The position numbers and the translations under genes are program-made. 64,000 nucleotides of DNA from Meconema thalassinum (taxonomy: Eukaryota; Arthropoda; Insecta; Orthoptera; Tettigoniidae): NCBI GenBank assembly GCA_946902985.2, contig OX336388.2:1695359978-1695423977 (forward strand), given 5' to 3'. Below the pieces are notes generated by a model that ran no database searches, had not been told where the DNA came from, and saw nothing but the letters and a program-made list of their open reading frames with translations. Shown here piece by piece: positions 28,501-42,720 of this stretch (its first letter is position 1; the number at the start of each line of letters is the position of its first letter).

Positions 28501-30620
28501 ATTTCGATACAAATTATGGCAGGTAACTGTAACTTTGATACTAATTATGACAGGTAACAGTAACTTCGATACTAATTATGACAAGTAACTGTAACTTCGT
28601 TACTAATTATGACAAGTAACTCTAATTTTGATAAAAAATTATGGCAGGTAACTGTAACTTCGATACTAATAAATACAGGTAACCGTTACTTCGACACTAA
28701 TTATGACAGGTTACTGTAACATCGTTTCTATATATGTCAAGAACTGTAACTTCGATACTAATTACGACAAGTAACTGTAACTTCGATACTTATTATGACT
28801 GGTAACTGTAACTTCATTACTAATTATGACAAGAAACTGTAACTTCGATATTAATTATGACAGGTAACTGTAACTTCGATACTAATTATGACAAGTAACT
28901 GTAACTTCGATACTAATTATGGCAGGTAACTGTAACTTCGTTACTAATTATGACAAGTAACTGTAATTTCGATACAAATTATGGCAGGTAACTGTAACTT
29001 CGATACTATTTATGACAGGTAACAGTAACTTCGATACTAATTATGACAAGTAACTGTAACTTCGATACTAATTATGGCAGGTAACTGTAACTTCGTTACT
29101 AATTATGACAAGTAACTGTAATTACGATACAAATTATGGCAGGTAACTGTAACTTCGATACTATTTATGACAGGTAACAGTAACTTCGATACTAATTATG
29201 GCAGGTAACTGTAACTTCGATACTAATTATGACATGTATCAGTAATTTCGGTACTAATTATGACAAGTAACTGTAACTTCGATACTAATTATGACAGGTA
29301 ACTGTAACTTCGTTACTAATTATGACAAGTAACTGTAATTTCGTTACAAATTATGGCAGGTAATTGTAATTTCGATACTAATTATGACAGGTAACAGTAA
29401 CTTCGATACTAATTAGGACAAGTAACAGTAACTTCGATACTAATTATGACAAGTAACTGTAACTTCGATACTAATTAAGACAGGTAACTGTAACTTCGTT
29501 ACTAATTATGACAAGTAATTGTAATTTCGATACAAATTTTGGCAGGTAACGGTAACTTCGATACTAATTATGACAGGTAACAGTAACTTCGATACTAATT
29601 ATGACAAGTAACTGTAACTTCGATACTAACTATGACAGGTAACTGTAACTTCGTTACTAATTATGAAAAGTAACTGTAATTTCGATACAAATTATGGCAG
29701 GTAACTGTAACTTCGATACTAATTTTCAAGGAACTGTAATTTCGATACAAATTATGGCAGGTAACTGTAACTTCGATACTAATTATGACAGGTGACAGTA
29801 ACTTCGATACTAATTATGACAAGTAACTATAACTTCGATACAAATTACGACAGGTAACAGTAACTTCGATACTAATTATGACAAGAAACTCTACCTTCGT
29901 TACTAATTATGACAAGTAACTGTAATTTTGATAAAAAATTATGGTAGGTAACTGTAACTTCAATACTAATTATGACAGGTAACAGTAACTTCGATACTAA
30001 ATATGACAGGTAACTGTAACTTCGTTACTAAATATGACAAATAACTTTAAAGTCGATACTAATTATGGCAGGTAACTGTAACTTCGTTACTAATTATGAC
30101 AAGTCCCTGTAATTTCGATACAAATTATGGCAGGTAACTGTATCTTCGATACTAATTATGACAAGTACATGTAATTTCGATACAAATTATGGCAGGTAAC
30201 TGTAACTTCCATACTAATTATGACAGGTAACAGTAACTTCGATACTAATTATGACAGGAAACTGTAACTTCATTACTAATTATGACATGTAACTGTAATT
30301 TCGATACAAATTATGACAGGTAACTGTAACTTCGTTACTAATTATGACATGTAACAGTACCTTCGATACTAATTATGACAAGTAACTATAACTTCGATAC
30401 AAATTATGACAGGTAACTGTAACTTCGATACTAATTATGACAAGAAAATCTAACTTCGTTACTAATTATGACAAGTAACTGTAATTTTGATTTAAAAAAA
30501 TTTGGTAGGTAACTGTAACTTCAATACTAATTATGACAGGTAACAGTAACGTCGATAATAATTATGACAAGTAACAGTACCTTCGATGCTAATTATGACA
30601 GGTAACTGTAACTTCGATTC
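25544..30620 (+). repeat. Diverged mosaic of the 31-bp satellite
   Basis: This stretch lacks a clean long tandem unit. Local relationships are visible: GACTGGTAACTG followed by CTTCATTAC at about 25790 and 28797 is spaced 3007 bp (exactly 97 monomers), and the ATTAGGACAAGTAACA monomers near 26065 and 29415 are further related segments. Several monomers carry private indels, including a 29-bp one near 29721 (AATTTTCAAGG) and a long A-run near 30488 (TTAAAAAAATTTGG). It separates the D/E family from the F family and looks older or less homogenised than either. No non-satellite sequence was found. Confidence 0.7.
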
Positions 30621-33600
30621 TAATTATGACAAGGAACTGTAATTTCGATACAAATTATGGCAGGTACCTGTAACTTCATTACTAATTATGACAAGTAACT
30701 GTAATTTCGATACAAATTTTGGCAGGTAACTGTAACTTCGATACTAATTATGACAAGTCCCTGTAATTTCGATACAAATTATGGCAGGTAACTCTAACTT
30801 CCATACTAATTATGACAGGTAACAGTAACATCGATACTAATTATGACAGGAGACTGTAACTTCGTTACTAATTATGACAAGTAACTGTAATTTCAATACA
30901 AATTATGACAGATAACTGTAACTTCGTTACTAATTATGACAAGTAACAGTACCTTCGATGCTAATTATGACAGGTAACTGTAACTTCGATACTAATTATG
31001 ACAAGGAACTGAAATTTCGATACAAATTATGGCAGGTAACTGTAACTTCGTTACTAATTATGACAAGCAACTGTAATTTCGATACCAATTTTGCCAGGTA
31101 ACTGTAAATTCGATACTTATTATGACAGGTAACAGTAACGTCGAAACTAATTATGACAAGTAACTGTAACTTCGATACTAATTATGACAGGTAACTCTAA
31201 CTTCGTTACTAATTATGACAAGTAACTGTAATTACGATACCAATTGTGGCAGGTAACTGTAACTTCGATACTAATTATGACAGGTAACAGTAACTTCGAT
31301 ACTAATTATGACAAGTAACTATAACTTCGATACAAATTATGACAGGTAACTGTAACTTCGATACTAATTATGACAAGAAACTCTAACTTCGTTACTAATT
31401 ATGACAAGTAACTGTAATTTTGATTAAAAACATTGCTAGGTAACTGTAGCTTCAATACTAATTATGACAGGTAACAGTAACTTCGATACTAATTATGACA
31501 GGTAACTGTAACTTCGTTACTAAATATGACAAGTAATTTCAATTTCGATACTAATTATGGCAGGTAACTGTAACTTCGTTACTAATAATGACAAGTCCCT
31601 GTAATTTCGATACAAATTATGGCAGGTAACAGTAACGTCGTTACTAATTATGACAAGTAACTGTAATTTCGATACAAATTTTGGCAGGTAACTGTAACCT
31701 CGATACTAATTATGACAGGTAACAGTAACTTCGATACTAATTATGACAAGTAACTGGTAACTTCGATGCTAAATATGACAGGTAACTGTAACTTCGTTAC
31801 TAATTACGACATGTAACTGTAATTTCCATACAAATTATGGTAGGTAACTGTAACTTCGATACTAATTATGGCAGGTAACTGTAACTTCGATACTAATTAT
31901 GAGAGGTAACAGTAACTTCGATACTAATTATGACAGGTAACTGCAACTTCGTTACTAATTATGACATGTAACTGTAATTTCGATACTTATTATGGCAGGT
32001 AACTGTAACTTCGTTACTAATTATGAGAAGTAACTGTAATTTCGATGCAAATTATGACAGGTAACTGTAACTTCGTTACTAATTATCACAAGTAACTGTA
32101 ATTTCGTTACAAATTATGGCAGGTAACAGTACCTTTGATACTAATTATGACAGGTAACTGTAACTTCGATACTAATTATGACAAGGAACTGTAATTTCGA
32201 TACAAATTATGGCAGGTAACTGTAACTTTGATACTAATTATGACAGATAACAGTAACTTCGATACTAATTATGACAAGTAACTGTAACTTCGTTACTAAT
32301 TATGACAATTCACTCTAATTTCGATAAAAAATTATGGCAGGTAATTGTAACTTCGATACTAATTAATACAGGTAACAGTATCTTCGATACTAATTATGAC
32401 AAGGAACTGTAATTTCGATACAAATTATGGCAGGTAACTGTAACATTGATACTAATTATGACAGGTAACAGTAACTTCGATACTAATTATGACAAGTAAC
32501 TGTAACTTCGATACTAATTATGACAAGTAACCGTAACTTCGATACTTATTATGACAGGTAACTGTAACTTCATTACTAATTATGACAAGAAACTGTAATT
32601 TCGATACTAATTATGACAGGTAACTGTAACTTCGATACTAATTATGACAAGTAACTGTAACTTCGATACTAATTATGACAAGTAACTGTAACTTCGATAC
32701 TAATTGTGACAGGTAACAGTAACTTCGATATAATTATGACAAGTAACAGTAACTTCGATACTAATTATGACAAGTAACTGTAATTTCGATACAAATTTTG
32801 GCAGAACTGTAACTTCGATACTAATTATGACTGGTAACAGTAACTTTGATACTAATTATGACAAGTAACTGTAACTTCGATACTAATTAAGGCAGGTAAC
32901 TGTAAATTCGTTACAAATTATGACAAGTAACTGTAATTTCGATACAAACTATGGCAGGTAACTGTAACTTCGATACTAATTATGACAGGTAACAGTAACT
33001 TCGATACTAATTATGGCAGGTACTGTAACTTCGATACTAATTATCACAGGTAATAGTAACTTCGACACTAATTATGACAAGTAACTGTAACTTCGATACT
33101 AATTATGACAGGTAACTGTAACTTCGTTACTAATTATGACAAGTAACAGTAATTTCATAAAAAATTTGGCAGGTAATTGTAATTTCGATACTAATTATGA
33201 CAGGTAACAGTAACTTCGATACTAATTAGGACAAGTAACAGTAACTTCGATACTAATTATGACAAGTAACTGTAACTTCGATACTAATTATGACAGGTAA
33301 CTGTAACTTCGTTACTAATTATGACAAGTAACTGTAATTTCGATACAAATTTTGGCAGGTAACTGTAACTTCGATACTAATTATGACAGGTAACAGTAAC
33401 TTCGATACTAATTATGACAAGTAACTGTAACTTCGATACTTATTATGACAGGTAACTGTAACTTCGTTACTAATTATGACAAGTAACTGTAATTTCGATA
33501 CAAATTATGGCAGGTAATTGTAACTTCGATACTAATTATGACAGGTAAGAGTTTCTTCGATACTAATTATGACAAGTAACTATAACTTCGATACAAATTA

Positions 33601-34007
33601 TGACAGGTAACTGTAACTTCGATACTAATTATGACAAGAAACTCTTAACTTCGTTACTAATTATGACAAGTAACTTTAATTTTGATAAAAAATTATGGTT
33701 GGTAACGGTAACTTCAATACTAATTATGACAGGTAACAGTACTTTCGATACTTATTATGACAGGTAACTGTAACTTCGTTACTAATTATGACAAGTATTT
33801 TTAATTTCGATACTAATTATGGCAGGTAACTGTAACTTCGTTACTAATTATGACAAGTAATTTCAATTTCGATACTAATTATGGCAGGTAACTGTAACTT
33901 CGTTACTAATAATGACAAGTCCCTGTAATTTCGATACAAATTAAGGCAGGTAACTGTAACTTCGTTACTAATTATGACAAGTAACAGTACCTTCGATGCT
34001 AATTATG
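30621..34007 (+). repeat. F0: longer relative of the 2944-bp F unit
   Basis: F0 is collinear with F1 at offset about 3688 near 30690 and 31231 (ATTACGATAC at 31231 and 34920) and at 3285 near the 30-bp marker at 32727. It therefore keeps about 13 monomers that F1 and F2 lack. It also keeps a stretch around 33310-33650 that is missing from F1 and F2 but present in F3/G1 (about 42930-43290). F0 is thus closer to the ancestral, longer unit. Small private indels include CAGAACTG near 32806 and ACTGGTAAC near 31753. Confidence 0.72.
32711..32740 (+). repeat. 30-bp deletion monomer (GATATAATT) used as an HOR marker
   Basis: The C of GATACTAATT is missing, giving a 30-bp monomer with GATATAATT. The same one-base deletion is found with its G at 32727, 36012, 38956, 42334, 49684 and 58119. 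The spacings are 3285, 2944, 3378, 7350 and 8435 bp. The rarity of this indel and the shared flanking monomers show that all six copies descend from one event, so they fix the offsets of the F and G blocks. Confidence 0.9.
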
Positions 34008-36951
34008 ACAGGTAACTGTAACTTCGTTACTAATTATGACAAGTAACTGTAATTTCGATACAAATTATTGCAGGTAACAGTACCTTCGGTACTAATAATG
34101 ACAGGTAACTGTAACTTCGATACTAATTATGGCAAGGAACTGTAATTTCGATACAAATTATGGCAGGTTACTGTAACTTCGATACTAATTATGACAGGTG
34201 ACAGTAACTTCGATACTAATTATGACAAGTAACTATTACTTCGATACAAATTATGACAGGTAACAGTAACTTCGATACTAATTATGACAAGAAACTTTAC
34301 CTACGTTACTAATTATGACAAGTAACTGTAATTTCGATACAAATTATGGCAGGTAACTGTAACTTCGTTACTAATTATGACAAGTAACTGTAATTTCGAT
34401 ACAAATTTTGGCAGGTAACTGTAACTTCGATACTAATTATGACAAGTCCCTGTAATTTCGATACAAATTATGGCAGGTTACTGTAACTTCCATACTAATT
34501 ATGACAGGTAACAGTAACTTCGATACTAATTGTGACAGGAAATAGTAACTTCGTTACTAATTATGACAAGTAACTGTAATTTCAATACAAATTATGACAG
34601 GTAACTGTAACTTCGTTACTAATTATGACAAGTAACAGTACCTTCGATGCTAATTATGACAGGTAACTGTAACTTCGATACTAATTATGACAAGGAACTG
34701 AAATTTCGATACAAATTATCGCAGGTAACTGTAACTTCGTTACTAATTATGACAAGCAACTGTAATTTCGATACCAATTTTGCCAGTTAACTGTAACTTC
34801 GATACTTATTATGACAGGTAACAGTAACTTCGAAACTAGTTATGACAAGTAACTGTAACTTCGATACTAATTATGACAGGTAACTGTAATTTCGTTACTA
34901 ATTATGACAAGTAACTGTAATTACGATACAAATTATGGCAGGTAACTGTAACTTCGATACTAATTATGACAGGTAACAGTAACTTCGATACTAATTATGA
35001 CAAGTAACTATAACTTCGATACAAATTATGACAGGTAACTGTAACTTCGATACTAATTATGATAAGAAACTCTAACTTCGTTACTAATTATGACAAGTAA
35101 CTGTAATTTTGATTAAAAAAATTGCTAGGTAACTGTAGCTTCAATACTAATTATGACAGGTAACAGTATCTTCGATACTAATTATGACAGGTAACTGTTA
35201 CTTCGTTACTAATTATGACAAGTAATTTCAAATTCGATACTAATTATGGCAGGTAACTGTAACTTCGTTACTAATTATGAGAAGTAACTGTAATTTCGAT
35301 GCAAATTATGACAGGTAACTGTAACTTCGTTACTAATTATGACAAGTAACTGTAATTTCGTTACAAATTATGGCAGGTAACAGTACCTTCGATACTAATT
35401 ATGACAGGTAACTGTAACTTCGATACTAATTATGACAAGGAACTGTAATTTCGATACAAATTATGGCAGGTAACTGTAACTTTGATACTAATTATGACAG
35501 ATAACAGTAACTTCGATACTAATTATGACAAGTAACTGTAACATCGTTACTAATTATGACAATTAACTCTAATTTCGATAAAAAATTAAGGCAGGTAATT
35601 GTAACTTCGATACTAATTAAAACAGGTAACAGTAACTTCGATACTAATTATGACAAGGAACTGTAATTTCGATACAAATTAAGGCAGGTAACTGTAACTT
35701 TGATACTAATTATGACAGGTAACAGTAACTTCGATACTAATTATGACAAGTAACTGTAACTTCGATACTAATTATGACAAGTAACTGTAACTTCGATACT
35801 AATTATGACAAGTAACCGTAACTTCGATACTTATTATGACAGGTAACTGTAACTTCATTACTAATTATGACAAGAAACTGTAACTTCTATACTAATTATG
35901 ACAGGTAACTGTAACTTCGATACTAATTATGACAAGTAACTGTAACTTCGATACTAATTATGACAAGTAACTGTAACTTCGATACTAATTGTGACAGGTA
36001 ACAGAAACTTCGATATAATTATGACAAGTAACAGTAACTTCGATACTAATTATGACAAGTAACTGTAATTTCGATACAAATTTTGGCAGGTAACTGTAAC
36101 TTCGATACTAATTATGACTGGTAACAGTAACTTTGATACTAATTATGACAAGTAACTGTAACTTCGATACTAATTAAGGCAGGTAACTGTAACTTCGTTA
36201 CTAATTATGGCAAGTAACTGTAATTTCGATAAAACTATGGCAGGTAACTGTAACTTCGATACTAATTATGACAGGTAACAGTAACTTCGATACTAATTAT
36301 GGCAGGTACTGTAACTTCGATACTAATTATGACAGGTAACAGTAACTTCGACACTAATTATGACAAGTAACTGTAACTTCGATACTAATTATGACAGGTA
36401 ACTGTAACTTCGTTACTAATTATGACAAGTAACAGTAATTTCGTAAAAAATTTGGCAGGTAATTGTAATTTCGATACTAATTATGACAGGTAACAGTAAC
36501 TTCGATACTAATTAGGACAAGTAACAGTAACTTCGATACTAATTATGACAAGTAACTGTAACATCGATACTAATTATGACAGGTAACTGTAACTTCGTTA
36601 CTAATTATGACAAGTAACTTTAATTTTGATAAAAAATTATGGTTGGTTACGGTAACTTCAATACTAATTATGACAGGTAACAGTACTTTCGATACTTATT
36701 ATGACAGGAAACTGTAACTTCGTTACTAATTATGACAAGTATTTTTAATTTCGATACTAATTATGGCAGGTAACTGTAACTTCGTTACTAATTATGACAA
36801 GTCCCTGTAATTTCGATACAAATTATGGCAGGTAACTGTAATTTCGATACTAATTATGACAGGTAACAGTAACTTCGATACTAATTATGACAGGAAACTG
36901 TAACTTCGTTACTAATTATGACAAGTAACTGTAATTTCGATACAAATTATG
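34008..36951 (+). repeat. F1: 2944-bp HOR unit, copy 1
   Basis: The unit is 2944 bp (95 monomers minus 1 bp). The CCTTCGGTACTAATAATG marker lies at 34083 and returns at 37027 and 39971, each exactly 2944 bp on. The GATATAATT marker at 36012 returns at 38956. Other shared oddities are GCAACTG followed by ACCAATTTTGCCAG, GATTAAAAAAATTGCTAGG, AATTAAAACAGG and GATAAAACTATGG. I noticed essentially no difference between F1 and F2. Confidence 0.88.
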
Positions 36952-39895
36952 ACAGGTAACTGTAACTTCGTTACTAATTATGACAAGTAACTGTAATTTC
37001 GATACAAATTATTGCAGGTAACAGTACCTTCGGTACTAATAATGACAGGTAACTGTAACTTCGATACTAATTATGGCAAGGAACTGTAATTTCGATACAA
37101 ATTATGGCAGGTTACTGTAACTTCGATACTAATTATGACAGGTGACAGTAACTTCGATACTAATTATGACAAGTAACTATTACTTCGATACAAATTATGA
37201 CAGGTAACAGTAACTTCGATACTAATTATGACAAGAAACTTTACCTACGTTACTAATTATGACAAGTAACTGTAATTTCGATACAAATTATGGCAGGTAA
37301 CTGTAACTTCGTTACTAATTATGACAAGTAACTGTAATTTCGATACAAATTTTGGCAGGTAACTGTAACTTCGATACTAATTATGACAAGTCCCTGTAAT
37401 TTCGATACAAATTATGGCAGGTTACTGTAACTTCCATACTAATTATGACAGGTAACAGTAACTTCGATACTAATTGTGACAGGAAATAGTAACTTCGTTA
37501 CTAATTATGACAAGTAACTGTAATTTCAATACAAATTATGACAGGTAACTGTAACTTCGTTACTAATTATGACAAGTAACAGTACCTTCGATGCTAATTA
37601 TGACAGGTAACTGTAACTTCGATACTAATTATGACAAGGAACTGAAATTTCGATACAAATTATCGCAGGTAACTGTAACTTCGTTACTAATTATGACAAG
37701 CAACTGTAATTTCGATACCAATTTTGCCAGTTAACTGTAACTTCGATACTTATTATGACAGGTAACAGTAACTTCGAAACTAGTTATGACAAGTAACTGT
37801 AACTTCGATACTAATTATGACAGGTAACTGTAATTTCGTTACTAATTATGACAAGTAACTGTAATTACGATACAAATTATGGCAGGTAACTGTAACTTCG
37901 ATACTAATTATGACAGGTAACAGTAACTTCGATACTAATTATGACAAGTAACTATAACTTCGATACAAATTATGACAGGTAACTGTAACTTCGATACTAA
38001 TTATGATAAGAAACTCTAACTTCGTTACTAATTATGACAAGTAACTGTAATTTTGATTAAAAAAATTGCTAGGTAACTGTAGCTTCAATACTAATTATGA
38101 CAGGTAACAGTATCTTCGATACTAATTATGACAGGTAACTGTTACTTCGTTACTAATTATGACAAGTAATTTCAAATTCGATACTAATTATGGCAGGTAA
38201 CTGTAACTTCGTTACTAATTATGAGAAGTAACTGTAATTTCGATGCAAATTATGACAGGTAACTGTAACTTCGTTACTAATTATGACAAGTAACTGTAAT
38301 TTCGTTACAAATTATGGCAGGTAACAGTACCTTCGATACTAATTATGACAGGTAACTGTAACTTCGATACTAATTATGACAAGGAACTGTAATTTCGATA
38401 CAAATTATGGCAGGTAACTGTAACTTTGATACTAATTATGACAGATAACAGTAACTTCGATACTAATTATGACAAGTAACTGTAACATCGTTACTAATTA
38501 TGACAATTAACTCTAATTTCGATAAAAAATTAAGGCAGGTAATTGTAACTTCGATACTAATTAAAACAGGTAACAGTAACTTCGATACTAATTATGACAA
38601 GGAACTGTAATTTCGATACAAATTAAGGCAGGTAACTGTAACTTTGATACTAATTATGACAGGTAACAGTAACTTCGATACTAATTATGACAAGTAACTG
38701 TAACTTCGATACTAATTATGACAAGTAACTGTAACTTCGATACTAATTATGACAAGTAACCGTAACTTCGATACTTATTATGACAGGTAACTGTAACTTC
38801 ATTACTAATTATGACAAGAAACTGTAACTTCTATACTAATTATGACAGGTAACTGTAACTTCGATACTAATTATGACAAGTAACTGTAACTTCGATACTA
38901 ATTATGACAAGTAACTGTAACTTCGATACTAATTGTGACAGGTAACAGAAACTTCGATATAATTATGACAAGTAACAGTAACTTCGATACTAATTATGAC
39001 AAGTAACTGTAATTTCGATACAAATTTTGGCAGGTAACTGTAACTTCGATACTAATTATGACTGGTAACAGTAACTTTGATACTAATTATGACAAGTAAC
39101 TGTAACTTCGATACTAATTAAGGCAGGTAACTGTAACTTCGTTACTAATTATGGCAAGTAACTGTAATTTCGATAAAACTATGGCAGGTAACTGTAACTT
39201 CGATACTAATTATGACAGGTAACAGTAACTTCGATACTAATTATGGCAGGTACTGTAACTTCGATACTAATTATGACAGGTAACAGTAACTTCGACACTA
39301 ATTATGACAAGTAACTGTAACTTCGATACTAATTATGACAGGTAACTGTAACTTCGTTACTAATTATGACAAGTAACAGTAATTTCGTAAAAAATTTGGC
39401 AGGTAATTGTAATTTCGATACTAATTATGACAGGTAACAGTAACTTCGATACTAATTAGGACAAGTAACAGTAACTTCGATACTAATTATGACAAGTAAC
39501 TGTAACATCGATACTAATTATGACAGGTAACTGTAACTTCGTTACTAATTATGACAAGTAACTTTAATTTTGATAAAAAATTATGGTTGGTTACGGTAAC
39601 TTCAATACTAATTATGACAGGTAACAGTACTTTCGATACTTATTATGACAGGAAACTGTAACTTCGTTACTAATTATGACAAGTATTTTTAATTTCGATA
39701 CTAATTATGGCAGGTAACTGTAACTTCGTTACTAATTATGACAAGTCCCTGTAATTTCGATACAAATTATGGCAGGTAACTGTAATTTCGATACTAATTA
39801 TGACAGGTAACAGTAACTTCGATACTAATTATGACAGGAAACTGTAACTTCGTTACTAATTATGACAAGTAACTGTAATTTCGATACAAATTATG
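36952..39895 (+). repeat. F2: 2944-bp HOR unit, copy 2
   Basis: This is collinear with F1 at offset 2944 through all the markers listed for F1, including the GGTTGGTTACGG monomer and the GATAAAACTATGG short monomer. The near-identity points to a recent tandem duplication. Confidence 0.88.
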
Positions 39896-42720
39896 ACAGG
39901 TAACTGTAACTTCGTTACTAATTATGACAAGTAACTGTAATTTCGATACAAATTATTGCAGGTAACAGTACCTTCGGTACTAATAATGACAGGTAACTGT
40001 AACTTCGATACTAATTATGGCAAGGAACTGTAATTTCGATACAAATTATGGCAGGTTACTGTAACTTCGATACTAATTATGACAGGTGACAGTAACTTCG
40101 ATACTAATTATGACAAGTAACTATTACTTCGATACAAATTATGACAGGTAACAGTAACTTCGATACTAATTATGACAAGAAACTTTACCTACGTTACTAA
40201 TTATGACAAGTAACTGTAATTTCGATACAAATTATGGCAGGTAACTGTAACTTCGTTACTAATTATGACAAGTAACTGTAATTTCGATACAAATTTTGGC
40301 AGGTAACTGTAACTTCGATACTAATTATGACAAGTCCCTGTAATTTCGATACAAATTATGGCAGGTAACTGTAACTTCCATACTAATTATGACAGGTAAT
40401 AGTAACTTCGATACTAATTATGACAGGAAATTGTAACTTCGTTACTAATTATGACAAGTAACTGTAATTTCAATACAAATTATGACAGGTAACTGTAACT
40501 TCGTTACTAATTATGACAAGTAACAGTACCTTCGATGCTAATTATGACAGGTAACTGTAACTTCGATACTAATTATGACAAGGAACTGAAATTTCGATAC
40601 AAATTATCGCAGGTAACTGTAACTTCGTTACTAATTATGACAAGCAACTGTAATTTCGATACCAATTTTGCCAGTTAACTGTAACTTCGATACTTATTAT
40701 GACAGGTAACAGTAACTTCGAAACTAGTTATGACAAGTAACTGTAACTTCGATACTAATTATGACAGGTAACTGTAATTTCGTTACTAATTATGACAAGT
40801 AACTGTAATTACGATACAAATTATGGCAGGTAACTGTAACTTCGATACTAATTATGACAGGTAACAGTAACTTCGATACTAATTATGACAAGTAACTATA
40901 ACTTCGATACAAATTATGACAGGTAACTGTAACTTCGATACTAATTATGATAAGAAACTCTAACTTCGTTACTAATTATGACAAGTAACTGTAATTTTGA
41001 TTAAAAAAATTGCTAGGTAACTGTAGCTTCAATACTAATTATGACAGGTAACAGTATCTTCGATACTAATTATGACAGGTAACTGTAACTTCGTTACTAA
41101 TTATGACAAGTAATTTCAATTTCGATACTAATTATGGCAGGTAACTGTAACTTCGTTACTAATAATGACAAGTCCCTGTAATTTCGATACAAATTAAGGC
41201 AGGTAACAGTAACGTCGTTACTAATTATGACAAGTAACTGTAATTTCGATACAAATTTTGGCAGGTAACTGTAACCTCGATACTAATTATGACAGGTAAC
41301 AGTAACTTCGATACTAATTATGACAAGTAACTGTAACTTCGATACTAATTATGACAGGTAACTGTAACTTCGTTACTAATTATGACACGTAACTGTAATT
41401 TCCATACAAATTATGGTAGGTAACTGTAACTTCGATACTAACTATGGCAGGTAACTGTAACGTCGATACTAATTATGAGAGGTAACAGTAACTTCGATAC
41501 TAATTATGACAGGTAACTGCAACTTCGTTACTAATTATGACATGTAACTGTAATTTCGATACTTATTATGGCAAAAAACTGTAACTTCGTTACTAATTAT
41601 GAGAAGTAACTGTAATTTCGATGCAAATTATGACAGGTAACTGTAACTTCGTTACTAATTATGACAAGTAACTGTAATTTCGTTACAAATTATGGCAGGT
41701 AACAGTACCTTCGATACTAATTATGACAGGTAACTGTAACTTCGATACTAATTATGACAAGGAACTGTAATTTCGATACAAATTATGGCAGGTAACTGTA
41801 ACTTTGATACTAATTATGACAGATAACAGTAACTTCGATACTAATTATGACAAGTAACTGTAACTTCGTTACTAATTATGACAATTAACTCTAATTTCGA
41901 TAAAAAATTATGGCAGGTAATTGTAACTTCGATACTAATTAAAACAGGTAACAGTAACTTCGATACTAATTATGACAAGGAACTGTAATTTCGATACAAA
42001 TTAAGGCAGGTAACTGTAACTTTGATACTAATTATGACAGGTAACAGTAACTTCGATACTAATTATGACAAGTAACTGTAACTTCGATACTAATTATGAT
42101 AAGTAACTGTAACTTCGATACTAATTATGACAAGTAACCGTAACTTCGATACTTATTATGACAGGTAACTGTAACTTCATTACTAATTATGACAAGAAAC
42201 TGTAACTTCTATACTAATTATGACAGGTAACTGTAACTTCGATACTAATTATGACAAGTAACTGTAACTTCGATACTAATTATGACAAGTAACTGTAACT
42301 TCGATACTAATTGTGACAGGTAACTGAAACTTCGATATAATTATGACAAGTAACAGTAACTTCGATACTAATTATGACAAGTAACTGTAATTTCGATACA
42401 AATTTTGGCAGGTAACTGTAACTTCGTTACTAATTATGACTGGTAACAGTAACTTTGATACTAATTATGACAAGTAACTGTAACTTCGATACTAATTAAG
42501 GCAGGTAACTGTAACTTCGTTACTAATTATGACAAGTAACTGTAATTTCGATAAAACTATGGAAGGTAACTGTAACTTCGATACTAATTATGACAGGTAA
42601 CAGTAACTTCGATACTAATTATGGCAGGTACTGTAACTTCGATACTAATTATGACAGGTAACAGTAACTTCGACACTAATTATGACAAGTAACTGTAACT
42701 TCGATACTAATTATGACAGG
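39896..42720 (+). repeat. F3: F unit retaining an extra 434 bp
   Basis: F3 follows F2 at offset 2944 to about 41100. It then carries an extra 14-monomer (434-bp) segment, about 41100-41590, which includes AATAATGACAAGTCCC, GTAACGTCG and GGCAAAAAACTG monomers. After this it resumes at offset 3378 (GATATAATT at 38956 and 42334). The extra part resembles 31521-31990 of F0. From about 40371 F3 already differs from F1/F2 (for example AATAGTAAC and GGAAATTGTAAC). F-type sequence continues past 42720 into the start of G1. Confidence 0.78.
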
